Shown here piece after piece: positions 16,373 through 24,112 of a stretch of 33,447 nt of DNA (positions within the stretch are counted from its first letter, which is position 1; each line of letters opens with the position of its first letter). The DNA lies in NCBI GenBank assembly GCA_017744855.1, contig JAGIAK010000023.1, positions 1 through 33,447 of the forward strand. The letters run 5' to 3'. The translations under genes were made by a program, and so were the position numbers. The stretch comes from Microbacterium sp. (GTDB taxonomy: Bacteria > Actinomycetota > Actinomycetes > Actinomycetales > Microbacteriaceae). Under the pieces are notes generated by a model. That model saw only the letters and a list, made by a program, of their open reading frames with translations. It did not search any database and was not told where the DNA came from.

Positions 16373-16388
16373 TGCGCCGGCCGGCGCA
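16373..16388. repeat. Perfect 16-bp palindrome between convergent genes
   Basis: TGCGCCGGCCGGCGCA is fully self-complementary and lies between the stops of the AAA+ ATPase and the sigma factor gene (30-bp gap). Without a loop or T-tract it is not a standard terminator; it could be a weak end signal or a binding site. Confidence 0.35.
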
Positions 16389-16400
16389 GAGGTCACCGGA

Positions 16401-17204
16401 TCAGGCGCCGACCGGGTGCGACAGGAGCGCACGGGTCAAGCGCCTGCCGCCGGCGGCGATGCGGTCGAGGTACGCCTCGACCGTCGCCGAGGACGACCGC
16501 GACGTACGCGGCGCGTCCTCGCGCGCGCCGTCGGCGTAGTGACGGTCGAGCGCGTCTCGGAGCATCCGCACCGCCTCCGAGCGTTGCTGGGACACGGCGG
16601 CGTGCGAGACCCCGAGCTCGTCGGCGATCTCGGTGACGGTGCGGTCGTCGAAGTAGATCGCCCTGATCACGCGGCGCTTGCGCTCGGGAAGCGCATCGAT
16701 CGCCCTGTGCAGCAGCTCGTCGCGCTCCGTGGAGAGCACGTACTCCTCCGGCAGGTACCCGGTCCACGCGATGTCTCCCACGTCCAGGGCGTCCAGACTC
16801 GTCAGGATGCGGTCGGCATCCGCGAGCCCTTCGCGCACGACCGCGGGCTCGACTCCCATCGCCGCCGCGATCTCGGCGACCGTCGGGGTGCGACCGAGCG
16901 TCGCCGCGAGCGCGTCCCTGGTCCTCGTCGTCGCCTTCGCGCGAGACCGCACCTCACGCGGCGCCCAGTCCATCGAGCGCAGCTCGTCCATGAGGGCCCA
17001 GTTGATGCGGCCGCGTGCGAAAGCGCCGAACGGCACACCGAGGCTGGCGTCGAACTTCTCGGCGGCGCGCACCAGCGCGAACGCGCCGGCCGAGGCCAGG
17101 TCGTCACGCGAGACGTTCGTGAGCCGCGAGGCCACATGGGCGGTGGCCGCCCCCACGATGTGCAGGTGGTCGATCACGAGCTGGTTATGCGCGCCCATCG
17201 GCAT
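16401..17204 (-). CDS. fliA: Flagellar-type alternative sigma factor (FliA/WhiG, sigma-28 family)
   Basis: This is a 267-residue group 3 sigma factor. ATG 17204 is preferred over an in-frame GTG at 17222 because AAAGAGG sits at ribosome-site distance. Region 2 (NVSRDDLASAGAFALVRAAEKFDASLG and AFARGRINWALMDELRSMDW) covers residues ~30-80 and recognises -10 elements. Region 3 (LGRTPTVAEIAAAMGVEP) lies at ~103-130. Region 4 (ALPERKRRVIRAIYFDDRTVTEIADELGVSHAAVSQQRSEAVRMLR) lies at ~171-216. The RxxMDELRSMDW motif is typical of FliA/WhiG. A Ser/Arg-rich tail of ~47 residues follows region 4, longer than usual. Its location beside flagellar genes with sigma-28-like promoters makes it the likely reader of those promoters. 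Confidence 0.92.
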   Translation of the reverse strand: MPMGAHNQLVIDHLHIVGAATAHVASRLTNVSRDDLASAGAFALVRAAEKFDASLGVPFGAFARGRINWALMDELRSMDWAPREVRSRAKATTRTRDALAATLGRTPTVAEIAAAMGVEPAVVREGLADADRILTSLDALDVGDIAWTGYLPEEYVLSTERDELLHRAIDALPERKRRVIRAIYFDDRTVTEIADELGVSHAAVSQQRSEAVRMLRDALDRHYADGAREDAPRTSRSSSATVEAYLDRIAAGGRRLTRALLSHPVGA

Positions 17205-17315
17205 GGAGCTTGCCTCTTTCACTGTCAGTGCAAGTCCCCCAGCAACTCACAGTGCGACCACACCCCATGGTCGATACGTCATTCTCCCCCATGCTAGAGC
17301 CGGGAGAGGCACGAA

Positions 17316-17347
17316 GAATCCCCGGAAGCGAAAACTCCCGGGGATTC
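17316..17347 (-). terminator. Hairpin terminator after the HU-like gene
   Basis: GAATCCCCGG (17316-17325) pairs perfectly with CCGGGGATTC (17338-17347) around a 12-nt loop. It lies 15 nt past the stop of the minus-strand HU-like gene. The minus-strand tail is TTCTTCGT, only weakly T-rich. Confidence 0.7.
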
Positions 17348-17362
17348 TCGTTTACGTTCAGA

Positions 17363-17692
17363 TCACGATTGCTCGTCGTTCACCTTGACACGCCTGTTGA
17401 CCTCGCGCGTCGCGGAGAACTTCAGCACCGTGTAGTCGGTGACCTCGTCGGCCCCGTCCTCCTTGGAGAACTGCACGCGGTGGCCCTTATGCGTCTGCGG
17501 ATAGAACCTGCCGAAGTTGGTGAGAGTCACCGTGTTCCCCTGGCTCACCAGGTCGAGCAGCTCATCGATCATCGCGTTGTACGCGGTCTGCGCCGTATGG
17601 AGGGGGATCCCGCCACGCCTCGCGAACCGCTGCACGAACTCGCGCTTGCTCACTCTGTTGGCCTCGAGCGCTCTGGATGTGCTCATGTGCAT
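17363..17692 (-). CDS. HU family DNA-binding protein
   Basis: This is a 109-residue histone-like protein. The N-terminal helices KREFVQRFARRGGIPLHTAQTAYNAMIDELLDLVSQG lead into the beta body VTLTNFGRFYPQTHKG and a C-terminal helix SATREVNRRVKV. This is the HU/IHF fold, but the beta-arm region (HRVQFSKEDGADEVTDYTVLKF) is diverged and acidic compared with chromosomal HU. Start ATG 17692 has AGGGGACGGT before it; ATG 17686 is an alternative. Its distance from housekeeping HU and its position beside a phage-like ATPase suggest a phage-type HU. It may bend DNA or package local chromosome, but that is inference. Confidence 0.85.
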   Translation of the reverse strand: MHMSTSRALEANRVSKREFVQRFARRGGIPLHTAQTAYNAMIDELLDLVSQGNTVTLTNFGRFYPQTHKGHRVQFSKEDGADEVTDYTVLKFSATREVNRRVKVNDEQS

Positions 17693-17766
17693 ACCGTCCC
17701 CTGTATCGGCCCGTCGCCGGGCATCCCTTCCCCACCTCCGTTCCGCCTCTCACACGAGGACGGAGG

Positions 17767-17772
17767 ATCATA
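17767..17772 (-). promoter_or_regulatory. Putative -10 element upstream of the HU-like gene
   Basis: TATGAT within TCGTATGAT lies 75 nt before ATG 17692 on the minus strand. The upstream -35 (GTGGTA) is poor. A GCCGATAC sits nearer the start codon but lacks a -35 and would overlap the ribosome site. Confidence 0.35.
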
Positions 17773-17809
17773 CGACACCGGGATCTTCTACCACCCCGGC
17801 TCGCTTTCC

Positions 17810-18361
17810 TCAGAGGATAGCCGCTGTTCCTTGGTATATGCGGTGACTATCCGTTCCGACTGCTTTCTCGTCGCTTCCCGCGATTCTGCGCGCACGCGCC
17901 TCTCGCGCGGCGGCCATCGACGCGCTGATCTGCATGCGGATGTCGCGTCCCTCGGCGTCCGGTGATACCGGGAGCTCCGTGGCCGCGACCGTCTTCGTGT
18001 TGACGACGAGCCGCCCGTCGCTCACCAGCAGGTCGGCGCGCACCCCGTAAGCGCGACCGACGACGACCCCGGCCGCGTCGACCAGATCCGTGACGTTCCC
18101 GCCTGCGGCCTCGGCGATGGCCCGGAACTGCTCGGCCGAGTAGCCGGCGGAAGGAGCATCGTCGCCCTCGCCCGACGGCACGAGTGCGAGGTCGGTCTCC
18201 CCCGGCGCCCTGCGGTCTCCGGGGTGGACGACGGCGTCGAGCAGGTGTGTCGTGACGGCGCCGTCCGCGTCGGCGACCGCGCGGCCGTCGAACTCCATCA
18301 CCACGAGGTTGACGCCTCGCGTGGCGCCGGCGCCGTGGATCCTCGCCCGCAGGTCGACCAT
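17810..18361 (-). CDS. Unknown 183-aa protein coupled to fliW
   Basis: The ATG at 18361 lies 1 nt after the fliW stop, so translation is almost certainly coupled. The protein is soluble and Ala/Asp-rich with no signal peptide. The N-terminal half (ARIHGAGATRGVNLVVMEFDGRAVAD) looks beta-rich. A helical stretch SAEQFRAIAEAAGGNVTDLVD leads into another beta region (VVGRAYGVRADLLVSDGRLVVNTKTVAATELPV). The basic C-terminus (AAAREARARRI) follows. I do not recognise the family. Its place at the end of the flgN-flgK-flgL-fliW operon suggests a function in filament junction or flagellin control, but this is inference. Confidence 0.75.
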   Translation of the reverse strand: MVDLRARIHGAGATRGVNLVVMEFDGRAVADADGAVTTHLLDAVVHPGDRRAPGETDLALVPSGEGDDAPSAGYSAEQFRAIAEAAGGNVTDLVDAAGVVVGRAYGVRADLLVSDGRLVVNTKTVAATELPVSPDAEGRDIRMQISASMAAAREARARRIAGSDEKAVGTDSHRIYQGTAAIL

Positions 18362-18362
18362 G

Positions 18363-18752
18363 TCAGTCCTCCCGTGGACTGCCGAGAAGTGCGCGGATCG
18401 GATAGGAGGCGTCTTCCAGGATCACCTGCACGGCACGCCCCGAGTCCTTGTGCACGACCACGGGCGCCCTGAGGTTGAGCGAGACGCCGTCGTCGCCGGG
18501 GTTGGCCACCACGAACACCCGGACCTCGTCGGCCTCGGCGCCGACCTCGGCCAGCGCGGCCCCCGGGATCGGCGGCGCGTACGCGTCGTCGACCACGCGC
18601 GGATCGAGGAGGAACAGCCGCACGTCGGACTCCCGCGCGCGGAGCGCGTACAGACCGTCGGCGCCGTCGACCTCTTCGAGACCGAACGCCGTGTGGGGCG
18701 CGAGACCTGGCATGGGCGTCGCGAAGTCGACAGAGAAGGCGGTCGTGGTCAT
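18363..18752 (-). CDS. fliW: Flagellar assembly factor, CsrA antagonist
   Basis: This is a 129-residue FliW-family protein. The start ATG 18752 overlaps the flgL stop as ATGA. The C-terminal half is diagnostic: RVFVVANPGDDGVSLNLRAPVVVHKDSGRAVQVILEDASYPIRALL matches the conserved LNL-AP-(V/I)(V/I) strand and terminal segment of FliW. In Bacillus, FliW binds CsrA and flagellin so that flagellin translation is matched to hook completion. csrA lies four genes upstream in this same window, so the partner is present. An N-terminal DFATPMPGL segment fits the family. The flagellin gene itself is not in the window. Confidence 0.93.
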   Translation of the reverse strand: MTTTAFSVDFATPMPGLAPHTAFGLEEVDGADGLYALRARESDVRLFLLDPRVVDDAYAPPIPGAALAEVGAEADEVRVFVVANPGDDGVSLNLRAPVVVHKDSGRAVQVILEDASYPIRALLGSPRED

Positions 18753-19636
18753 CGCAGGAACTCCAGGAGGTTGGTCTGCAGTGAGCGGGCGGTCACCTTC
18801 AGCGCGGACTGGAAGACGAGCTCGGCGGACTCGAGCCGGACGAGCACCTCGAGGCTGTCGACGTTCTCGACCTCGGTCCGGCGCGCCTCCAGGTCGGTGG
18901 AGACGGCGAGGTTCTGAGCGGAGGCGCGCTCGAGCTGCACCTGTCGTGCCCCGGTGGCGCCGCGCGCAGCGACCACGTCCTTGAGGCGGGCATCGATGTC
19001 GTTCAGCCTGGCGCCGACGTCCACGCCGCTGCGCAGGTCGGCGGCGATGTCCTTGAGCAGGGCGAACGCGCTCGTGGCCCCCACGCCGAACGCCTGCGAT
19101 CCATCGACGTCGACGCGCACGGTCTCGTTGTCGCTGATGCGGCGACGCACCCCGTCTCCCGCCACGCCGTTGTAGGCGAACGTCGTCGGGTCGAAGGCCG
19201 TGCCCGCGTCGCTGGTGCCTGCGAAGACGCTGCGTCCGAGCACCGTCGTGTTCGCCTGCGCGAGCAGCTCGGCGCTGATCGTCTCGAGCTCCTGCGCGAT
19301 CGACTCGCGCGCGGTCGGGCTCAGCGCGCCGGAGTTCGCCCCCTGCGCGGTGAGATCGCGTGCCCTGTTCAGCAGGTCGGTGCTCGCGCCGAGCGCGGTG
19401 TCGACCGTCGTCACCCACGCCATGCCGTCGCTGACGTTGCGCGCGAACTGCGCGACGCGCGACTGCTCTCCGTGCAGGCCGAGCGTCGTCGCCGCGGCTG
19501 CCGGGTCCTCGCTCGGAGAGCGGAACGCCCGCTGCGACGCCGCCTGGTTCTGCAGCCGTTCGCGCTCGGCGACGTTCGTCTGCAGCGTCCGGAGGGACTG
19601 CTGGGTCATCGTGCTGCTCGTGATTCTTCCGATCAT
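18749..19636 (-). CDS. flgL: Flagellar hook-filament junction protein FlgL
   Basis: This is a 295-residue junction protein exported through the flagellar pore. ATG 19636 (MIGRITSSTMTQQSLRTLQ) is preceded by GGAGATCCG and lies 14 bp past the flgK stop. N-terminal helices (LQTNVAERERLQNQAASQRAFRSPSEDPAAAATTLGL) and C-terminal helices (RTEVENVDSLEVLVRLESAELVFQSALKVTARSLQTNLLEFL) have the flagellin-like coiled-coil D0/D1 pattern. A beta-rich D2-like middle (SVFAGTSDAGTAFDP) links them. It sits between flgK and fliW in the classical order. It is likely driven from the sigma-28-type promoter at 21606-21632. Confidence 0.94.
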   Translation of the reverse strand: MIGRITSSTMTQQSLRTLQTNVAERERLQNQAASQRAFRSPSEDPAAAATTLGLHGEQSRVAQFARNVSDGMAWVTTVDTALGASTDLLNRARDLTAQGANSGALSPTARESIAQELETISAELLAQANTTVLGRSVFAGTSDAGTAFDPTTFAYNGVAGDGVRRRISDNETVRVDVDGSQAFGVGATSAFALLKDIAADLRSGVDVGARLNDIDARLKDVVAARGATGARQVQLERASAQNLAVSTDLEARRTEVENVDSLEVLVRLESAELVFQSALKVTARSLQTNLLEFLR

Positions 19637-19650
19637 CGGATCTCCAACGC

Positions 19651-21057
19651 TCAGCGGCCGACGAGGCCGGTGCGGTTGATCAGGAGGTCGAGTGCCTCGT
19701 CCATCGCGGTGAGCACGCGTGCCGCCGCCTGATAGGCCGTCTGGTAGGTGAGGAGGGTGATGGTCTCCTCGTCGCCGTCGACCGAGGAGTTCGCCTGCTG
19801 CGCGGTGACGGCGGTGACCGCTCCCCTGTCGGCGATGTCCGCCCTCTGCAGGTCCCCTGCCACGGTGACAGCGAACCCTGTCACGAAGGTCGACCACGTC
19901 TTGCTAGGACCGGTCGCCGATGTGCCCAGCGTGCCGATCCGGTCGGCGATCGTTGTGTCCTTCGCGCCCGCACCCGGCGCCGCAAGGGCGAGACCGTCCA
20001 GACCGGTGGGCACGACACCGAGGCCGAGCGCCGCAGGGCCGGTGGCCGAGAGGGAGAAGAAGTCGCCGCCCGGTGCGCCGGTCGACGTCACGCCGCCCCG
20101 GTGGATGTCGTTGACGGCGGTCGCGAGCGCGGTGGCGGTCTGGTTGTACGCGGCGGCCACCGCCGCGAGGGATCCGCCGTCCGAGGCGGGGGCCAGGGCG
20201 CTGATCGTGCCGCCGATGACGCCGCCCGTCACTGCGACGGGCTGTGCGGGACGGTCGGCCCAGGCGAGCGTGATCCGACCGCCGTCGGCGATCTCCCGCG
20301 GGCCGCCCACCGTGAGGGCGCGACTGCTGTCGCCGGAGACGAGGGCGTTGCCGTCGATGCGGAGCGTGAGGGTGCCGTCGGCCTCGACGACGCCGGTCGC
20401 ACCGACCGCGGTCGACAGCCTCTGGGCGAGCAGGTTGCGCTGGTCGATGAGCTCGTTGGCGTTGCGCCCCGACTGGGTCGCATCGCGGATCTGGCCGTTG
20501 AGCACGGCGATCTGACCCGCGGCGGCGTTGACGTCGGCGACGTCGCGGTCGACCTGGCCTCGCAGGTCGGTCCACTGCCCCGCGATGGTCTGGTACCCGG
20601 CGGCGATCTGCCCCACCAGCACCTGCGCGTTGGTGAGCACGACCTGTGCGGCGGCCGGATCCGGGGAGTTGGCGAGATCCGACCACCCCGACCAGAAGCG
20701 GTTGAGGTTCGCGGCGAGGCCGTCCTTCGTCGGTTCGGCCATCACGCTCTCGGCCTGACCGGCGGCAGTGGCGCGGGCGCTCCAGAAGCCCGACGTGGAG
20801 AGCGCATCACGCACGCGGGCGTCGAGGATGTTGTCGCCGAGGCGGGAGATCCCGCTGACGTCGACCCCGGCGCCGATGCCGAGGCCCGACTTCCACAGCC
20901 CGGTCTGCCCGGGGGCCGAGATCGGCGACTGGTCGATGCGCTGACGGGTGTACCCGGGCGTGGTCTGGTTGGCGATGTTCTGACCGGTGACGGTCATCCC
21001 CGCGCGAGCGGCCGAGAGGGCCGACTCGGCGAGACGGAGGCCTGCGAACGACGACAC
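19651..21057 (-). CDS. flgK: Flagellar hook-associated protein FlgK
   Basis: This is a 468-residue hook cap-filament junction protein (HAP1). GTG 21057 follows a GTGAGGTC ribosome site and lies 7 nt past the flgN stop. The N-terminus carries the rod/hook signature FAGLRLAESALSAARAGMTVTGQNIANQTTPGYTRQRI. The middle has the LGD-NILDARVRDAL and FWSGWSDLANSPDPAAAQVVLTNAQ helices of FlgK. The C-terminus (GDEETITLLTYQTAYQAAARVLTAMDEALDLLIN) is the usual FlgK end. The central domain is Gly/Ala-rich and moderately short. It follows its chaperone-like gene flgN in the same operon. Confidence 0.95.
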   Translation of the reverse strand: MSSFAGLRLAESALSAARAGMTVTGQNIANQTTPGYTRQRIDQSPISAPGQTGLWKSGLGIGAGVDVSGISRLGDNILDARVRDALSTSGFWSARATAAGQAESVMAEPTKDGLAANLNRFWSGWSDLANSPDPAAAQVVLTNAQVLVGQIAAGYQTIAGQWTDLRGQVDRDVADVNAAAGQIAVLNGQIRDATQSGRNANELIDQRNLLAQRLSTAVGATGVVEADGTLTLRIDGNALVSGDSSRALTVGGPREIADGGRITLAWADRPAQPVAVTGGVIGGTISALAPASDGGSLAAVAAAYNQTATALATAVNDIHRGGVTSTGAPGGDFFSLSATGPAALGLGVVPTGLDGLALAAPGAGAKDTTIADRIGTLGTSATGPSKTWSTFVTGFAVTVAGDLQRADIADRGAVTAVTAQQANSSVDGDEETITLLTYQTAYQAAARVLTAMDEALDLLINRTGLVGR

Positions 21058-21064
21058 GGCGACC

Positions 21065-21547
21065 TCACACCCTCGTGTCGAGGAGTCGGGCGTCGGCGCC
21101 GCGGACGACGTCGCCGGAGGGGTCGTACTCGCCGGTCGGCACGCCGAGACCGGCGATGGTCTCCTGGGTGACGCGGATCGCCGTGCGGAGCCGGTGCTCG
21201 TTGACCTGCTTCATCTGGTCGATCTCCGCAGCCAGCGCGGTCATCGCGTCGAGGTGGGAGGTGAGCACCTCCCGCCACGCGTCGGTCGGCGCCGCGGCGA
21301 TGAGGTCGCTCAGCGTCGTCGCCTCGGGAACGCCCCACTCGTCGGCCACCGCCACGACCAGCGTGTCTCGCGAGAGCGCGACGGTCGGCATGGCGGCGAG
21401 CACGCGCTCGATCTCGCTCACGGAGTGGGCGATCCACCGGTTGCGTCCGGTGGCGAGGAGCGTCTGCTGCACATCCAGCTTGAAGAGCAGGAGCTCGAGC
21501 AGGTCGCGCTCTCGCATCAGCTGCATGCTCAGGTCGTGAGCGGCCAC
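21065..21547 (-). CDS. flgN: FlgN-like export chaperone
   Basis: This 160-residue protein starts at GTG 21547, preceded by GAGGTGACC. It is mostly helical: MRERDLLELLLFKLDVQQTLLATGR, RWIAHSVSEIERVLAAM, a middle region, and a long C-terminal helix EIDQMKQVNEHRLRTAIRVTQETIAGLG. The pattern and its position immediately before flgK identify it as the FlgN-family chaperone that protects FlgK and FlgL before export. Sequence conservation in this family is low, so the call leans on context. The 5' leader holds a hairpin at 21579-21596 just after the predicted start of transcription. Confidence 0.85.
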   Translation of the reverse strand: MAAHDLSMQLMRERDLLELLLFKLDVQQTLLATGRNRWIAHSVSEIERVLAAMPTVALSRDTLVVAVADEWGVPEATTLSDLIAAAPTDAWREVLTSHLDAMTALAAEIDQMKQVNEHRLRTAIRVTQETIAGLGVPTGEYDPSGDVVRGADARLLDTRV

Positions 21548-21578
21548 GGTCGGTCACCTCGTCAGGTCGGGGTCTCCA

Positions 21579-21596
21579 TGACGGGGGTGCCCGTCA
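21579..21596 (-). promoter_or_regulatory. 5'-terminal stem-loop in the flgN operon leader
   Basis: TGACGGG (21579-21585) and CCCGTCA (21590-21596) form a perfect 7-bp stem with a 4-nt loop. It lies at the predicted 5' end of the mRNA from the sigma-28-type promoter (start near 21598), the usual position for an RNA-stabilising hairpin. The following 5-codon ATG-GAG-ACC-CCG-ACC-TGA frame could be a tiny leader ORF. Confidence 0.5.
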
Positions 21597-21605
21597 CACT
21601 TCCGA

Positions 21606-21632
21606 CTATCGCGACAACGGCCCCGGCAGTAA
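21606..21632 (-). promoter_or_regulatory. Predicted sigma-28 promoter of the flgN-flgK-flgL-fliW operon
   Basis: On the minus strand TTAC, then exactly 15 nt, then CGCGATAG followed by TCG. The same element occurs at 27153-27179 and 31064-31090, always in the gap before a minus-strand flagellar operon. The spacing matches the flagellar sigma-28 consensus TAAA-N15-GCCGATAA. Confidence 0.75.
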
Positions 21633-21669
21633 CTCGGGAGGCATGGGGAGAACTACCCATGGACAAGCC

Positions 21670-21918
21670 TCACTCGCTGCTGCTAAGGCTCCCGAGAGCG
21701 CCGAGAAGCGCGGTCTCCGCGGCGTCTCCGGACGACGCCTGCACGGCATCCTGGTTGGCATCGCCCACCGCCAGGACGATCTCGGCGCGGTTGATGCGCT
21801 TGTCCCTGGGCGCATCAACACCCACACGTACTCCTCCGGGGGTCACGGCAAGGATGGTGATGGTGATGTCGTCACCGATCACGATGCTCTCGTTGGCCCG
21901 CCTCGTCAGCACCAGCAT
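21670..21918 (-). CDS. csrA: Carbon storage regulator / flagellin translational repressor
   Basis: This is an 82-residue RNA-binding protein. It starts MLVLTRRANESIVIGDDITITIL and continues VRVGVDAPRDKRINRAEIV. The residues matching the E. coli RNA contacts, Leu4 and Arg44, are both present. A 20-residue Ala/Gly/Ser-rich tail extends past the usual end. It binds ANGGA motifs in mRNA leaders and is antagonised by FliW, whose gene lies downstream. Here csrA sits between flhA and flgN and starts at ATG 21918 with GGAAGG before it. The 90-bp gap to flhA has no sigma-28-like element. Confidence 0.94.
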   Translation of the reverse strand: MLVLTRRANESIVIGDDITITILAVTPGGVRVGVDAPRDKRINRAEIVLAVGDANQDAVQASSGDAAETALLGALGSLSSSE

Positions 21919-22008
21919 GCCCGTCCGCCTTCCATGGCTTGTGCGCTCTCCACGCCGTCCTGCACATCAACTTAGTGCATTCGTTCGTAAATGAGGAGAA
22001 TACGCGGG

Positions 22009-24099
22009 TCACACCGCCGTGCTCGGAAGGGCCGACTGCACCGCCCTCACCACGCCGACGACGTCGGTCGCCAGCCCTCCTGCTGCGGCCTCGTCATAGG
22101 AGAGCACGGGCAGCGAGCCGACCTGCGACGCGACCAGCCGGCGCACGGCCTGCCGCAGCGACGGCGCGCATACGAGCACCGGCTCTGGACCCGCCTGGTC
22201 GAGCTCGGCGACGGTCCGACGCACGTGCTCCAGGAGCTGCATCGTCGCCTCGGGAGTGAGCACGATCTGCGGGAACCCGTCGATCACGCGCATGCCCTCG
22301 AGCATCTGCTGCTCCAGCATCGGCTCGAACATCACGACGCGGATGCGTCCGTCCTCGGCGAACCGGGCGGCGATCGCCGGCCCGAGGGCCGCTCGCGCGG
22401 CGTCGATCAGGCCTGCCGTCTCGGTGGAGACCTTGCCGCGGAGCGCGAGCGCCTCGTAGATGCGGGCGAGGTCGTTGATCGGCACCCGCTCGGCGAGCAG
22501 CCCTGCGAGCACCCGCTGGATCGCCGCCAGCGAGAGCACGGCGGGGGTCAGCTCCTCCACCGTCGCCGGGCTCGACTGCTTGAGGTGCTCGGTGAGCTGA
22601 CGTACGTCTTCCAGGGAGAGCAGACGGTCGGCCTGGCTCTGCACGATGTCGGACAGGTGCGTGATGATCACGCTCACCCTGTCGATCACCGTCGCGCCCG
22701 CCATGTCTGCAGCGTGCGACATCTCGGCCGGCACCCACTTGCCCTCCAGCCCGAACACGGGGTCGACGACGGCGGTGCCTGGCAGCTGCTCGAGCCCTGT
22801 GCCGATCGCCAGCACGTGTCCGCGCGGGACCGCTCCGCGCCCGACCTCGACCCCGGCGATGAGGATCGCGTAGGTCTGGGTCGGCAGGTCGATGTTGTCG
22901 CGGGTGCGCACAGGGGGCATGAGGATGCCGATGTCGATCGCGAGCTTGCGCCGCAGGGCCTTCACGCGGGTGAGCAGGTCGCCTCCTCCCCCGGACGCCA
23001 GGTCGACGATGTCAGGCGAGAGTGAGATCTCCAGGGCGTGCACCCGCATCCGCTCCATCAGCTCCTCCGGGCCGTCGGCCCCGGCGTCCGCAGCGTCGCG
23101 CAGTTGCGCATCGACCGCCTGCGCGGCTTCGCGCACCTCCTTTGCCTTCACCCGCGAGGCGGCGAAGAGCAGCAGGGCGCCGATGGCCGCGAACACCAGC
23201 AGCGGCATCCCGGGGATGAAGCCCATCGCGATCGCGGCGAGCCCGGTGATCACCAGGGCGTTGCGCGACTGCATGAGCTGGCGGCCGGCGGCCTGGCCGA
23301 TCTCGGCCTCGGCGTTCTCGCGCGTCACGATCATGCCGGTGGAGACGGCCATCAGCAGCGCGGGGATCTGCGTGACCAGGCCGTCGCCGATGGTGAGGAT
23401 GCTGTAGGTCTGGAGCGCGTCGCCGACCTCCATGCCGTGCTGCACCATGCCGATGATGATGCCGCCGACGAAGTTGATGACGACGATGACGATGCCGGCG
23501 ATGGCGTCGCCCTTCACGAACTTCGACGCGCCGTCCATCGCGCCGTAGAAGTCGGCCTCCGAGGCGACCTCCGCACGCCGCCTGCGCGCCTCGGTGTCGG
23601 TGATGAGTCCGGCGTTGAGGTCGGCGTCGATCGCCATCTGCTTGCCCGGCATGGCGTCGAGGGTGAACCGCGCCCCCACCTCGGCGACACGCTCCGCACC
23701 CTTGGTGACGACGACGAACTGGATGACGGTGAGGATGAGGAAGATCACGGCGCCGATGACGAGCGAGCCGCTGATGGTGATCTGCCCGAAGGCCTGGATC
23801 ACTTGACCCGCGTGCGCCTCACTCAGCACGAGACGCGTCGACGCGACGTTGAGTCCCAGCCGGAACAGCGTCGCGACGAGCAGCAGGCTCGGGAAGACGG
23901 AGAAGTCCAACGGCTTCTTCACGAACATCGCGGTGAGCAGGATGAGCAGCGCGAACGAGATGTTCAGCACGATGAGCACATCCAGCAGCGGGGTGGGGAT
24001 GGGAACGATGAGCAGCAGGATGATCCCGACGACCCCGACGGGCACCGCGCCCTTGGACAGCATCTGACCGATCATCCCTCGTCCTGTCTCCTCGTTCAT
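22009..24099 (-). CDS. flhA: Flagellar export gate protein FlhA
   Basis: This is a 696-residue type III export gate component of the inner membrane. The first ~310 residues hold eight hydrophobic segments, beginning VPVGVVGIILLLIVPIPTPLLDVLIVLNISFALLILL. The FHIPEP family signature is visible as RVAEVGARFTLDAMPGKQMAIDADLNAG. The large cytosolic C-terminal domain (LPTQTYAILIAGVEVGRG, SVIITHLSDIVQSQADRLLS, LVCAPSLRQAVRRLV) binds chaperones and the ATPase. ATG 24099 starts 14 bp past the flhB stop. Last gene of the fliP-fliQ-fliR-flhB-flhA unit. Confidence 0.97.
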   Translation of the reverse strand: MNEETGRGMIGQMLSKGAVPVGVVGIILLLIVPIPTPLLDVLIVLNISFALLILLTAMFVKKPLDFSVFPSLLLVATLFRLGLNVASTRLVLSEAHAGQVIQAFGQITISGSLVIGAVIFLILTVIQFVVVTKGAERVAEVGARFTLDAMPGKQMAIDADLNAGLITDTEARRRRAEVASEADFYGAMDGASKFVKGDAIAGIVIVVINFVGGIIIGMVQHGMEVGDALQTYSILTIGDGLVTQIPALLMAVSTGMIVTRENAEAEIGQAAGRQLMQSRNALVITGLAAIAMGFIPGMPLLVFAAIGALLLFAASRVKAKEVREAAQAVDAQLRDAADAGADGPEELMERMRVHALEISLSPDIVDLASGGGGDLLTRVKALRRKLAIDIGILMPPVRTRDNIDLPTQTYAILIAGVEVGRGAVPRGHVLAIGTGLEQLPGTAVVDPVFGLEGKWVPAEMSHAADMAGATVIDRVSVIITHLSDIVQSQADRLLSLEDVRQLTEHLKQSSPATVEELTPAVLSLAAIQRVLAGLLAERVPINDLARIYEALALRGKVSTETAGLIDAARAALGPAIAARFAEDGRIRVVMFEPMLEQQMLEGMRVIDGFPQIVLTPEATMQLLEHVRRTVAELDQAGPEPVLVCAPSLRQAVRRLVASQVGSLPVLSYDEAAAGGLATDVVGVVRAVQSALPSTAV

Positions 24100-24112
24100 G
24101 CGCTCTCCTCCG

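Noticed and set aside
17220..17230. CACTGTCAGTG palindrome just upstream of the sigma factor start.
   Set aside because: Only 11 nt long with no second copy in context; chance is likely, so not listed as an operator.
17701..17710. GCCGATAC upstream of the HU-like gene as a further sigma-28 promoter.
   Set aside because: No TTAC or TAAA lies 15 nt upstream (the bases there are AAGG), and the -10 would overlap the ribosome site, leaving no leader.
17838..17860. GGATAGTC-like sequence resembling the sigma-28 -10 element.
   Set aside because: It lies inside the 183-residue gene and lacks a properly spaced -35.
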